Of a stretch of DNA of 64,000 bases, positions 46,122 through 54,810 are shown piece by piece. The first letter of the stretch is position 1. Each line of letters opens with the position of its first letter. The notes below the pieces were generated by a model. The model was given only the letters and a program-made list of their open reading frames with translations. It did no database searches and had not been told where the DNA came from. A program made the translations under genes and the position numbers. The stretch spans positions 175,034 to 239,033 of the forward strand of contig CABHOY010000026.1 in assembly GCA_902168105.1 (NCBI GenBank), in the 5' to 3' direction. Origin of the DNA: an uncultured Flavihumibacter sp. (GTDB taxonomy: Bacteria; Bacteroidota; Bacteroidia; Chitinophagales; Chitinophagaceae).

Positions 46122-47789
46122 ATGACGACGGGGATGAAAAGGAAAGTGTTAAAAGTGCATCCGCATGATAACGTGGTGGTGGCGCTTACAGACCTGAAAA
46201 AAGGAGACAGTGTGCAGGAAAATGGCCAGGTATATACCGTAACGGAAGATATACCGGCAAAGCACAAATTTACGGAAACAGCACTCAGTACAGGAGATGC
46301 AATTACAATGTATGGCGTACTGGTAGGTCGCGCAAAGCAAACATTACCTGCCGGAGCTAAAATAGCAGTAGGCAATGTACAGCATGCCGCCAGCGACTTT
46401 CAGCTGGCTTCGGCAAGAAGGACGGCCTGGCATATTCCGGATATCTCTAAATGGCAGCAACGCACATTTATGGGATATCATCGCGCAGACGGCAGTGTAG
46501 GTACAGGCAACTACTGGCTGGTGATCCCGATGGTGTTTTGCGAGAACAGGAATGTGGATGTATTAAGGGAAACACTGGTTGACGAACTGGGATACGGACG
46601 TCCGAAGAAATATGCAGGATTCGCCCGTATGCTGGCAGAAAAATACAAACAGGGCGCAGACGCTAAGGGTATACTGGAAACAGTTTATACGGAAGATGAT
46701 GCTGCAATACAACAATCCCGCCTCTTTGAAAATGTAGACGGTATTAAGTTCCTGACACACGAAGGCGGTTGTGGAGGTATAAGACAGGATGCACAGACCT
46801 TATGCGGATTGCTGGCAGGATATATCACACACGCAAATGTTGCCGGTGCTACCGTGTTAAGCCTGGGATGTCAGAATGCACAGATCACCATGCTGGAAGA
46901 GGAGATCAGGAAACGATCGCCACAGTTCAGCAAACCTCTTTACATACTGGACCAGCAGCAGACGGGTACAGAGCAGGCTTTGATCACTGCGGCTGTAAAG
47001 CAGACCATGGCAGGATTGATCCAGGCTAATACGATCACCCGTCAACCCGCACCATTGTCCAAACTGTGTATAGGGCTTGAATGTGGCGGATCGGACGGTT
47101 TCTCAGGGATATCTGCCAATCCGGCCATCGGTTATACTTCCGATCTGCTGGTGGCGTTGGGAGGTTCTGTGATCTTATCAGAGTTCCCTGAACTATGTGG
47201 CGTAGAACAGGAACTGAGTGATCGTTGTACAGATGAAAAAGATGCATTACGTTTTATAGAATTGATACGCACTTATGCGCGCCGTGCAGAAGAAGCCGGC
47301 TCCGGTTTTGATATGAACCCTTCGCCGGGAAACATCAAAGACGGTCTGATCACAGACGCTATTAAATCGGCCGGTGCAGCCAAGAAAGGTGGTACATCCC
47401 CGGTAGCGGCTGTACTGGATTATCCGGAAAAGGTGACCAAACCTGGTCTTAACTTACTTTGTACACCCGGCAATGATGTAGAGTCCACCACTGCCGAGGT
47501 AGGGTCAGGAGCAACTATTGTATTATTCACAACCGGTCTGGGTACACCCACCGGCAATCCTGTGACGCCCGTAATCAAGCTATCCAGTAATACGAAACTG
47601 TATGAGCGTATGCCTGATATTATTGATATCAATACAGGTACTATCATCGATGGAGAAGAGTCCATTCCTGAAGCGGGTGAGCGCATTCTTAACTATGTTA
47701 TAGATGTAGCCAGCGGGATCACCAAAGCCAGGTCCGTTATCAACGGACAGGATGATTTCATTCCCTGGAAAAGAGGCGTGTCACTGTAA
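46122..47789 (+). CDS. uxaA: Altronate dehydratase
   Basis: 555-residue iron-dependent dehydratase turning D-altronate into 2-keto-3-deoxy-D-gluconate. Residues 1-85 form the N-terminal SAF domain. The large C-terminal domain has the conserved cysteines in HEGGCGG and LSLGCQNAQI, GLECGGSDGFSGISANPAIG, and GGTSPVAAVLDYPEKV. It lies between uxaB and uxaC, completing galacturonate breakdown to KDG. The KDG kinase and aldolase genes are not in the window. Confidence 0.95.
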   Translation: MTTGMKRKVLKVHPHDNVVVALTDLKKGDSVQENGQVYTVTEDIPAKHKFTETALSTGDAITMYGVLVGRAKQTLPAGAKIAVGNVQHAASDFQLASARRTAWHIPDISKWQQRTFMGYHRADGSVGTGNYWLVIPMVFCENRNVDVLRETLVDELGYGRPKKYAGFARMLAEKYKQGADAKGILETVYTEDDAAIQQSRLFENVDGIKFLTHEGGCGGIRQDAQTLCGLLAGYITHANVAGATVLSLGCQNAQITMLEEEIRKRSPQFSKPLYILDQQQTGTEQALITAAVKQTMAGLIQANTITRQPAPLSKLCIGLECGGSDGFSGISANPAIGYTSDLLVALGGSVILSEFPELCGVEQELSDRCTDEKDALRFIELIRTYARRAEEAGSGFDMNPSPGNIKDGLITDAIKSAGAAKKGGTSPVAAVLDYPEKVTKPGLNLLCTPGNDVESTTAEVGSGATIVLFTTGLGTPTGNPVTPVIKLSSNTKLYERMPDIIDINTGTIIDGEESIPEAGERILNYVIDVASGITKARSVINGQDDFIPWKRGVSL

Positions 47790-47808
47790 TCACTAACCAT
47801 TTCAATTA

Positions 47809-49251
47809 ATGTCAACAATGAAGAAGTTCCTGGATGAACACTTTCTCCTGAGTAGCACAACTGCAAAACGTCTGTACCACGATTACGCCAAAGACATGCC
47901 GGTAATTGACTATCATTGTCATTTGCCCCCGGCACAGATCGCGGCGGATACCGGCTTTGGCAATCTCACGCAGGCATGGCTGTACGGTGATCACTATAAA
48001 TGGCGGGCCATGCGTACGAATGGTGTACATGAGAGCTATTGCACTGGTAATAGGTCAGACCTGGAGAAATTTGAGAAGTGGGCGGAGACAGTGCCATACA
48101 CCCTGCGTAATCCGCTGTATCATTGGACACACCTCGAACTACAGCGTTACTTTAATATTCACGATATTCTAAGTCCGGCCACAGCCAGAGATATTTATTA
48201 TAACGCCAGTGCGCAACTGGAAACCAGTGCTTACAGTACGCGTAACTTGTTGCGTAAGATGAACGTAGCATTGGTATGTACAACAGATGATCCGGCAGAT
48301 ACACTGGAATATCATCAGCAAATAAGACAGGATGGCTTTGAAATACCTATCCTGCCCGCTTTCAGGCCCGATCAATCCATGAATGTGGATGATCCTGAAA
48401 AGTATAATCAGTACCTCCAGCGTCTGGAAGAAGCTAGTGGTATTACTATCACCACTTATGCCGACCTGCTGGATGCATTGAAAAACAGGCATGACTTTTT
48501 TGCCTCACAGGGTTGTACCGTGTCGGATCACGGCATTGAAGAGATCTATGCAGAAGATTTTCATGAGAAGGACATCGACGCTATTTTCTTAAAAGTAAGA
48601 AGCGGCCATAAGTTAAGTCTGCACGAAGCACGACAGATCAAATCAGCATTGTTGCTACAGCTGGCAGAATGGGATTGGGAAAAAGGCTGGGTGCAGCAAT
48701 ACCATCTGGGTGCATTACGGAATAACAATTCCCGCATGATGCACTTGTTAGGACCCGATACCGGCTGGGATTCTATCGGCGATTTCTCTCAGGCAAGGGC
48801 GCTGGCTAAGTTCCTGGACCGCCTGGACCGCCAGGATAAACTGGCCCGGACAATCCTCTACAACCTGAATCCTGCGGATAATGAATTGCTCGCGACGATG
48901 ATCGGCAACTTCAATGATGGCTCTATTGCGGGTAAAGTGCAATTTGGTTCTGCATGGTGGTTCCTGGATCAGAAAGATGGAATGATCAAACAGCTGAATG
49001 CCTTATCCAATATGGGATTATTAAGCCGTTTCGTAGGAATGCTTACGGATTCCCGCAGCTTTTTATCTTATCCGCGTCATGAATATTTCCGGAGGATCGT
49101 CTGTGAATTATTAGGGCAGGAAGTTGAAAACGGAGAACTGCCAAACGATATAGAGTGGATCGGTAAAGTCGTGAAAGATATCTGCTATTACAACGCACAA
49201 CAATATTTCAATTGGAAGGAGCTTGGCGTTGAAGCTGGCGTAAGCCGTTAG
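47809..49251 (+). CDS. uxaC: Glucuronate/galacturonate isomerase
   Basis: 480-residue amidohydrolase-like isomerase converting D-galacturonate to D-tagaturonate (and D-glucuronate to D-fructuronate). Start motif FLLSSTTAKRLYHDYAKDMP and metal-binding DYHCHLPP are followed by CTTDDPADTLEYH, LPAFRPDQSMN and the C-terminal GMLTDSRSFLSYPRHEYFRR. ATG 47818 is an alternative start. It is the last gene of the operon, although its reaction is the first step of the intracellular pathway. Confidence 0.96.
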   Translation: MSTMKKFLDEHFLLSSTTAKRLYHDYAKDMPVIDYHCHLPPAQIAADTGFGNLTQAWLYGDHYKWRAMRTNGVHESYCTGNRSDLEKFEKWAETVPYTLRNPLYHWTHLELQRYFNIHDILSPATARDIYYNASAQLETSAYSTRNLLRKMNVALVCTTDDPADTLEYHQQIRQDGFEIPILPAFRPDQSMNVDDPEKYNQYLQRLEEASGITITTYADLLDALKNRHDFFASQGCTVSDHGIEEIYAEDFHEKDIDAIFLKVRSGHKLSLHEARQIKSALLLQLAEWDWEKGWVQQYHLGALRNNNSRMMHLLGPDTGWDSIGDFSQARALAKFLDRLDRQDKLARTILYNLNPADNELLATMIGNFNDGSIAGKVQFGSAWWFLDQKDGMIKQLNALSNMGLLSRFVGMLTDSRSFLSYPRHEYFRRIVCELLGQEVENGELPNDIEWIGKVVKDICYYNAQQYFNWKELGVEAGVSR

Positions 49252-49571
49252 GTTTATAGAAATCCGGGCAGTATAAAATGGACGCATCTGTTTTATCAAC
49301 TATGGCTAAAGCTGTTTGAAATCCTATCTGTTTACGTCTAAATTTATCCTAAACAGATGCAGCCCATTTTATACTGCCGGTACTATTGAAAATTGTTTTC
49401 CAGTCTAAGTCCTATTTATCCATTTCTTTTGTCTCCCAAGTCATTGATCCCAAAACAATCGTATTATATTTCCTTCACTGAATGTCCAAATGTCTTACTT
49501 GAAAGAACCACTTCCGCAGCAGAGCTTCCACTACGGAAGTGTAAACAACTAAACAACTCTCAGATTTATGA
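49252..49571. other. Non-coding interval with inverted repeats after uxaC
   Basis: No credible gene. It holds the 117-base inverted-repeat element at 49264-49380 and a smaller repeat, CACTTCCG (49509-49516) with CGGAAGTG (49534-49541). The convergent genes uxaC and the flavin reductase end on either side, so transcription termination is a likely role. Confidence 0.5.
49264..49380. repeat. 117-base element with 30-base terminal inverted repeats
   Basis: The arms at 49264-49293 and 49351-49380 pair over nearly their whole length: CCGG, CAGTATAAAATGG and GCATCTGTTT match, with one bulged G and a short mismatch. The 57-base centre is AT-rich. It begins 12 bases after the uxaC stop. It could be a MITE-like insertion or a long stem that ends and protects the uxa message. 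No clear target duplication was seen. Confidence 0.65.
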
Positions 49572-50603
49572 TTAACAATTCGCGCAAGCGTAATTGGGTT
49601 TTTTAAGCGGCTCACTGGAAGTCATTTCGAACTTACCGGAGAGGGGAGAAGATACGCATGGATTCTCGAAAGCGATCAGGTCTGCCAATCCGTTCAACAC
49701 TGTCTGTTCTGCACGTATGGCATCATAGTCGCCATTCAGGATAAGCGTACCTCCGAACCTGGAGCGTATGCCTGCTATCAGCGTAGCAGGAGTGGCCGGT
49801 TCTGTTAGCAGATGAATATAGGACAATCCGTAGGTGTCCAGGGCATCTGCCAGGAACTCGTAAGTAGCATCTATCTCATTATGATGTTGCAGATCATTTA
49901 CCTGGCTATAGGGCGACAGGCGGATACCTGTACGGTCCCTGCCGATGGCATGACTTACGGCGGCTACTGTTTCGAGAATAAAACGTACCCTGTTATGAAT
50001 ACTGCCCCCATACTTGTCGGTACGTTGATTGGTGTCAGGGTGCAGGAACTGGTCCATCAGGTAGCCATGAGCTGCGTGTAGTTCTACGCCGTCAAAACCA
50101 GCTGCAATGGCCTGATTGGCGGCCTTCACATATTGCTGTACCATCTTCTGCACTTCAGATGTGGTCATAGCTCTTGGCGTAGCGTATGGTTGCCATCCGT
50201 GTTGTTCTGTCCATATCTCTCCTTTGGCAGGAACTGCTGAAGGAGCAATAATGTCTGTCTTTGCGGGCATATTGGCGGGGTGTGAGATCCGCCCCGTATG
50301 CATGATCTGCAGGAAGATCCGGCCTCCGTTCTCATGAACTGCTTTCGTAACTTTTTTCCATCCGGCTATCTGGTCCTTGCTATAAATACCCGGCATGTGC
50401 GCGTGGCCCATACCGTTTTCCGCAGGACCGGTCCCCTCTGCTATGATCAGGCCTGCTTTGGCCCGCTGGCTATAATAGTTCACCATCACGTCGTTTGGAA
50501 TGCCCGCAGGAACGTGAACTTTGGTCAAGGTAGGCGCCATAACTACCTTGTTGGATATGGCGTAATTGCCTATTGTAGTAGATGATAAAAGTGTTGGATA
50601 CAT
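49572..50603 (-). CDS. Old Yellow Enzyme-family alkene reductase
   Basis: 343-residue FMN-dependent TIM-barrel enzyme reducing activated alkenes, nitroesters or similar electrophiles with NAD(P)H. FMN and active-site motifs are clear: VMAPTLTKVHVPAG, FLQIMHTGRISHP, DGVELHAAHGYLMDQFLHP with the His/Asn-type substrate ligands, RTDKYGGSIHNRVRF, and the phosphate-binding LILNGDYD region. It ends in CANC, an unusual short Cys pair. A TetR-type gene follows upstream on the same strand, and the operator-like motif at 50628-50639 precedes the start codon. Confidence 0.93.
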   Translation of the reverse strand: MYPTLLSSTTIGNYAISNKVVMAPTLTKVHVPAGIPNDVMVNYYSQRAKAGLIIAEGTGPAENGMGHAHMPGIYSKDQIAGWKKVTKAVHENGGRIFLQIMHTGRISHPANMPAKTDIIAPSAVPAKGEIWTEQHGWQPYATPRAMTTSEVQKMVQQYVKAANQAIAAGFDGVELHAAHGYLMDQFLHPDTNQRTDKYGGSIHNRVRFILETVAAVSHAIGRDRTGIRLSPYSQVNDLQHHNEIDATYEFLADALDTYGLSYIHLLTEPATPATLIAGIRSRFGGTLILNGDYDAIRAEQTVLNGLADLIAFENPCVSSPLSGKFEMTSSEPLKKPNYACANC

Positions 50604-50627
50604 TGCCTTTCTGTTGTTAATATTCTA

Positions 50628-50639
50628 GAATGATTGTTC
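50628..50639. promoter_or_regulatory. TetR-type operator copy before the alkene reductase gene
   Basis: GAATGATTGTTC, flanked by TA and CAGAA, is a variant of the GAAC-N4-GTTC motif found twice before the tetR gene. It lies 25 bases upstream of the reductase ATG. Confidence 0.6.
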
Positions 50640-50658
50640 CAGAAATGGGTAAATTTTT

Positions 50659-51231
50659 TTAATGCCTGATGCTATACAATATATGGTCTGCCATCCGCTC
50701 CAACATCTCTCTGTCACCAAAAAGAACATCCATCATCCAGAGGGAGCTAAAGCTTGCGTAAAGGAACTGGGCTAATGTGGCAGGGTCTTTCTCTGCCGGG
50801 ATCTCATTCATCTGTTTTGCTTTCTCCAGTAGTTCCTGTAAAACGCTGATACTAGCTTTGGCCTGTTCCTGAACGATCATTTTGATACCGTCATCCATAG
50901 AAGCGAGTTCGAAGGATGTTTTGACCATCAGGCAGGTTTTGCCCTCTTTTTTATTTGATACGGCTCTTCGTACGATACTTTCTACTGCTGTCATAGGAGA
51001 GACTTTATCACAGCATTGTTTATAATCAAATAGCTTCTCTTTCGCGTAGTTCTGCAGGCACTGCTGGAAGAGGGCGTATTTGTCGCCATAAGTATCATAT
51101 ATACTGGCCCGGTTCAGCTGCATTCCCTCCACGAGGTCCTGCATAGACGTAGCATTGTATCCCTTCTCCCAGAAGAGATCCCTTGCTTTTTCGAGCCTTT
51201 CCTCAGGATCAAATGCTTTATTCCGTGCCAT
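50659..51231 (-). CDS. TetR-family transcriptional repressor
   Basis: 190-residue regulator. The N-terminal helix-turn-helix spans about residues 10-50 (RLEKARDLFWEKGYNATSMQ, then LNRASIYDTYGDKYALF). The C-terminal helical domain should bind an electrophilic or aromatic inducer. ATG 51231 (MARNKAFDPE) is used; the upstream in-frame stretch covers the operators. It probably represses itself and the alkene reductase through the shared GAAC-N4-GTTC sites, similar in logic to NemR-NemA. Confidence 0.92.
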   Translation of the reverse strand: MARNKAFDPEERLEKARDLFWEKGYNATSMQDLVEGMQLNRASIYDTYGDKYALFQQCLQNYAKEKLFDYKQCCDKVSPMTAVESIVRRAVSNKKEGKTCLMVKTSFELASMDDGIKMIVQEQAKASISVLQELLEKAKQMNEIPAEKDPATLAQFLYASFSSLWMMDVLFGDREMLERMADHILYSIRH

Positions 51232-51547
51232 GATGCAAATGTAGAATTTCAGAACGAATGTTCCAAATAAATTTAGAACGACTGTTCCAGAATATTGTTT
51301 ACCCAAAAGAGCAGGACGGGGAGAATGATCTACAAAATTATTACATATACTGGCGTAGGTGTTGATAATCATTACAGTACAGGCCGCAGGCATGAAAGCA
51401 CGACCAGATGAACATCTGAGCGGTTTTGCCTGCTTATTGTGCACCCCGGCGGTTGGCATGGTACCCTTTTTGCCAACTATCAGGCGTGACTGTATAACAC
51501 GTTAATACTTATTATATCTAAAAATTGTTAAACCAAAAAGGGTACAA
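51232..51547. other. Intergenic region between tetR and the DUF4142 gene
   Basis: No gene seen. The tetR-proximal end carries the two operators listed separately, and CAAAATTA at 51333-51340 reads TAATTTTG on the minus strand, a possible -7 box for tetR. The remainder shows nothing recognisable. Confidence 0.35.
51252..51287. promoter_or_regulatory. Paired TetR-type operators before tetR
   Basis: GAACGAATGTTC (51252-51263, a perfect palindrome apart from its centre) and GAACGACTGTTC (51276-51287) share flanks AGAAC and GTTCCA and are 24 bases apart. The first is 21 bases upstream of the tetR ATG. The third copy precedes the target reductase gene. Confidence 0.65.
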
Positions 51548-52117
51548 ATGAAAAAGCTCACTTTTTTTGCCGCTACATTGCTGGCCGCCTGGATGTTTCA
51601 GGCCTGCGGAGGAAGTAACACTGCCAAACATGATAACGCTGTGGACAGTGCTCAGGAAGTAAATAAGGAGATGGCTCCTGTCGATAAGGAATCTTCTGAT
51701 TTTGCAGTTGAAGCTGCAAATGGAGGTATGATGGAAGTACAGGCCGGTAAACTGGCCCAGGAAAAAGCACAGAGTCAGCGCGTAAAAGACTTTGCTGCTA
51801 TGATGGTGCGTGACCATTCCAAAGCAGGCGACGAACTGAAAGGTCTGGCGCAAAGTAAGAATATTGCGTTACCTGACAGCGTTTCCGGTGATGCCAAAGA
51901 CCATATCGACAAGATGAATAAGATGTCTGCAAAGGAATTTGACAAACATTACGTCGATATGATGGTAGACGATCATGAGAAAGACGTGGATAAGTTTGAA
52001 AAGGCGTCTGGCAATCTGACAGACCCTGATCTGAAAGCATGGGCTACCAACACATTGCCAACGCTTAGAGCACACCTGGATTCCATCAAGGCAATTCAGG
52101 CAGCCTGGAAGAAATAA
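51548..52117 (+). CDS. DUF4142 domain lipoprotein
   Basis: 189-residue lipoprotein (lipobox FQAC) with an almost wholly helical ferritin-like DUF4142 domain at about residues 48-185. Features are DFAVEAANGGMMEVQAGKLA, VKDFAAMMVRDHSKAGDELK and HYVDMMVDDHEKDVDKFEKA; paired His/Asp/Glu could bind metal. The family is periplasmic and of unknown biochemical role, often induced by stress. It stands alone. Confidence 0.88.
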   Translation: MKKLTFFAATLLAAWMFQACGGSNTAKHDNAVDSAQEVNKEMAPVDKESSDFAVEAANGGMMEVQAGKLAQEKAQSQRVKDFAAMMVRDHSKAGDELKGLAQSKNIALPDSVSGDAKDHIDKMNKMSAKEFDKHYVDMMVDDHEKDVDKFEKASGNLTDPDLKAWATNTLPTLRAHLDSIKAIQAAWKK

Positions 52118-52260
52118 GGCAGCGCTTTAGCGTTGATTTGTTAAATAAGTAGTTGTTAGTCTCCGGGTGATAGTTGTGATTGTTGAGTTCGGGAATGTCG
52201 CTCCTGGTGGCTAACAACTCTTTGTGAAAATATATAATTCTCCACGTACGAACTTGTCTT

Positions 52261-52268
52261 TATATTTG
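52261..52268 (+). promoter_or_regulatory. -7 box (TATATTTG)
   Basis: TATATTTG lies 19 bases before ATG 52288 of the exonuclease/GIY-YIG gene. A GGAAGAG ribosome-binding-like sequence follows it. Confidence 0.45.
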
Positions 52269-52287
52269 TTCGCTGAGTGGAAGAGTT

Positions 52288-53658
52288 ATGTACGCAATAG
52301 TTGATATAGAAACCACAGGAGGCCACGCCAGTGCGAATGGCATTACTGAAGTAGCCATTTTTATTTACGACGGCCAGGAAATTGTACAGCAGTATGAAAC
52401 GCTGATCAATCCGGGTGTGCCTATTCCCAGGTACATTCAATCCCTGACAGGTATTACCGATGACATGGTAGCAAGTGCTCCTCCTTTTGAACAGGTGGCA
52501 GCCGATATATATAGCCTTATACACGATAAGATCTTCGTGGCGCATAATGTCAATTTTGATTATTCCTTTTTACAATATCATCTGGCAAAAGCCGGATACC
52601 AGCTGCGTAGCAAGAAGTTATGCACCGTAAGGCTCGGACGGAAGATCGTACCGGGCTTACCTTCCTATAGCCTGGGTAATCTTTGCAAATCCCTGCAGAT
52701 AGCGGTGACCCAGCGTCACCGTGCCTCCGGCGATGCTTCTGCTACCGTGAAGCTGTTCTCCCTGCTCTTAAGACAGGACGTGAATAATGCGATCGCCCAT
52801 GCATTGAATGTACACTCCAAGGAACAGTTCCTGCCGCCTAATCTGCCACCTGAACAGGTGACCGCATTACCAGGTGGTCCCGGCGTTTATTATTTCCATG
52901 ACCAGAAAGGCAAAGTGGTATACGTAGGGAAGGCTAAAAATATTCGGAAAAGGGTCAATAGTCATTTCACAGGCAATAGCGCCAGCCGCAAACGCCAGGA
53001 ATTTCTCCGCAATATTTACAGTGTGTCACATGAAACGACAGGAACAGAGCTGATGGCGCATATACTGGAAAGCGTGGAGATCAAACGTTTATGGCCCGTA
53101 TACAATTACTCCCAGAAACATATTGAATTTAAATACGGCTTCTACTGTTTTGAAGACCAGCAGGGATATCTTCGGCTGGCTATCGAAAAACGGAGAAAGT
53201 ATACAATGCCGTTGCACTCATTTCCTTTGTTGGTACAAGGGCACCAGATGTTGCGGGGCCTGATCAGGGAGTTTGATCTTTGTCCGCGGTTATGCTTCCT
53301 GCAGAAAGGGAATGGCGCCTGTTCGCCTATTCCTGATCATACCTGCCGGGGCGCCTGCGAGAAAAAGGAACTGTCGGAAACTTACAACCTGCGGGTAAAA
53401 GCTGCCATTATCCATATGCAGCAGCAACAGCCAACTTACCTGATCATGGGCAATGGCCGTGATGCGCAGGAGCAAAGCTGTATATTCATGGAGAAGGGCC
53501 GCTTCTACGGGATGGGCTATATTCCCCGGGATACAGCCATTACAGAAGAACATGCGGTAAAGGAATGGCTGACACAGTATCCTGAAAATGAGTATATTCT
53601 GAACCTCATCCACCAGCATGCCGGGAGCAACCATGAGGAACTCCTGAAGTTTTCTTAG
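52288..53658 (+). CDS. DEDD exonuclease-GIY-YIG nuclease protein (DnaQ/UvrC-like)
   Basis: 456-residue two-nuclease protein. Residues 1-170 form a DnaQ-type 3'-5' exonuclease: IVDIETTGG (first Asp/Glu), HNVNFDYSFL (second Asp) and HRASGDASAT (His/Asp). Residues about 192-275 form a GIY-YIG domain (GPGVYYFHD, VVYVGKAKNIRKRVNSHF) like the N-terminus of UvrC and Cho. The C-terminal part has cysteines in CPRLCFLQKGNGACSP and CRGACEKKE. Related fusions are widespread in Bacteroidota and Actinobacteria and are annotated as polymerase III epsilon; a DNA-repair role is more likely than replication proofreading. Confidence 0.88.
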   Translation: MYAIVDIETTGGHASANGITEVAIFIYDGQEIVQQYETLINPGVPIPRYIQSLTGITDDMVASAPPFEQVAADIYSLIHDKIFVAHNVNFDYSFLQYHLAKAGYQLRSKKLCTVRLGRKIVPGLPSYSLGNLCKSLQIAVTQRHRASGDASATVKLFSLLLRQDVNNAIAHALNVHSKEQFLPPNLPPEQVTALPGGPGVYYFHDQKGKVVYVGKAKNIRKRVNSHFTGNSASRKRQEFLRNIYSVSHETTGTELMAHILESVEIKRLWPVYNYSQKHIEFKYGFYCFEDQQGYLRLAIEKRRKYTMPLHSFPLLVQGHQMLRGLIREFDLCPRLCFLQKGNGACSPIPDHTCRGACEKKELSETYNLRVKAAIIHMQQQQPTYLIMGNGRDAQEQSCIFMEKGRFYGMGYIPRDTAITEEHAVKEWLTQYPENEYILNLIHQHAGSNHEELLKFS

Positions 53659-53690
53659 AGATTATCTGCAATAATTAACGCAACCTAAAG

Positions 53691-53698
53691 TATTTTTG
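53691..53698 (+). promoter_or_regulatory. -7 box (TATTTTTG) of purC
   Basis: TATTTTTG lies 94 bases upstream of the purC ATG. The leader contains a short TGTTGA/TCAACA stem. No purine riboswitch fold was recognised. Confidence 0.35.
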
Positions 53699-53792
53699 CG
53701 AACCTGAATACATAACCGGTTGTTGATGTCCTTGTCAACACCCTGTGGATGAGGGACTATTCATTAATCATTTTTAATAGGCAATTAAGTTC

Positions 53793-54722
53793 ATGTTAGA
53801 GTCAAATTTGCAGATTCCCGGACAAACGGCTTTTTATAAGGGGAAGGTAAGGGACGTATATACTATTAACGACAAACTGATGGTAATGGCCGCAAGCGAC
53901 CGTATCTCAGCATTCGATGTTGTATTACCCCGTCCAATTCCTTATAAAGGACAGGTACTGAACCAGGTAGCTGCCATCATGCTGGAAGCTACAAAGGATA
54001 TTGTTCCCAACTGGGTAAAGGCGGTTCCCCTGCCAAACGTAACCATCGGCTTGAAATGTGAAACCTTTCCTGTAGAAATGGTCGTGCGTGGTAACCTCAC
54101 CGGTCATGCCTGGAGAACATACAAAAGCGGTAAACGTGAACTGTGCGGCGTAATCATGCCGGAAGGACTGAAGGAAAATGACTTTTTCCCTACCCCGATC
54201 ATCACGCCTACTACCAAAGCACACGAAGGTCATGACGAAGATATCTCCCGTGAAGAGATCATCGCCCGGGGACTGGTGAGCAAGGAAGAATACGAAAAGC
54301 TCGAAAAATATACCCTCGCCCTGTTCGCACGTGGTAAGGAAATAGCAGCTAAACGCGGCCTGATCCTGGTAGATACCAAATACGAATTCGGAAAGATCGG
54401 CGACACCATCTACGTGATCGACGAGATCCATACACCTGACTCTTCCCGTTACTTCTATGCAGAAGGATATGAGGAAAAACAGAAAGCAGGTCAGCAACAG
54501 AGACAGCTGAGCAAGGAGTTTGTACGTGAGTGGCTGATGGAAAATGGTTTCCAGGGTAAAGACGGGCAAAAAGTTCCTGAAATGACCGATGAATTTGTCA
54601 ATGTCGTAAGCGAACGTTATATCGAGCTGTTCGAAAACATCACTGGTCAGAAATTTGTGAAGGAAGATGTTTCCAAAGCAGATGCTGAAAAGAAGATCGC
54701 AGATACGTTGCAGAAATTATAA
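53793..54722 (+). CDS. purC: SAICAR synthetase
   Basis: 309-residue ATP-dependent ligase joining CAIR and aspartate in purine synthesis. Signatures: [71 protein letters not shown], and [20 protein letters not shown]. Length fits the longer, yeast-like PurC class common in Bacteroidota. A GCTAACGGG/CCCGTTAGC hairpin (54738-54775) follows the stop. Confidence 0.97.
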   Translation: MLESNLQIPGQTAFYKGKVRDVYTINDKLMVMAASDRISAFDVVLPRPIPYKGQVLNQVAAIMLEATKDIVPNWVKAVPLPNVTIGLKCETFPVEMVVRGNLTGHAWRTYKSGKRELCGVIMPEGLKENDFFPTPIITPTTKAHEGHDEDISREEIIARGLVSKEEYEKLEKYTLALFARGKEIAAKRGLILVDTKYEFGKIGDTIYVIDEIHTPDSSRYFYAEGYEEKQKAGQQQRQLSKEFVREWLMENGFQGKDGQKVPEMTDEFVNVVSERYIELFENITGQKFVKEDVSKADAEKKIADTLQKL

Positions 54723-54737
54723 AAATGGCAGCTGGTC

Positions 54738-54775
54738 GCTAACGGGAACATGGTAACGCTTATGTGCCCGTTAGC
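54738..54775 (+). terminator. Hairpin after purC
   Basis: GCTAACGGG (54738-54746) pairs with CCCGTTAGC (54767-54775), with a further inner ACAT/ATGT stem. There is no T-run after it, so termination is uncertain. Confidence 0.4.
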
Positions 54776-54810
54776 ACAGTTAACAACAGATATTCTGACT
54801 ATAGACCAAC

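Noticed and set aside
49393..49575. 60-codon frame after uxaC
   Set aside because: Low-complexity Ser/Pro/Leu sequence in a region of inverted repeats, without a start signal.
53699..53792. purC leader considered as a purine or ZTP riboswitch
   Set aside because: Only a short TGTTGA/TCAACA stem is visible; none of the conserved riboswitch cores were found.
53925..54569. 214-codon minus-strand frame inside purC
   Set aside because: Antisense to a conserved enzyme; low-plausibility composition.
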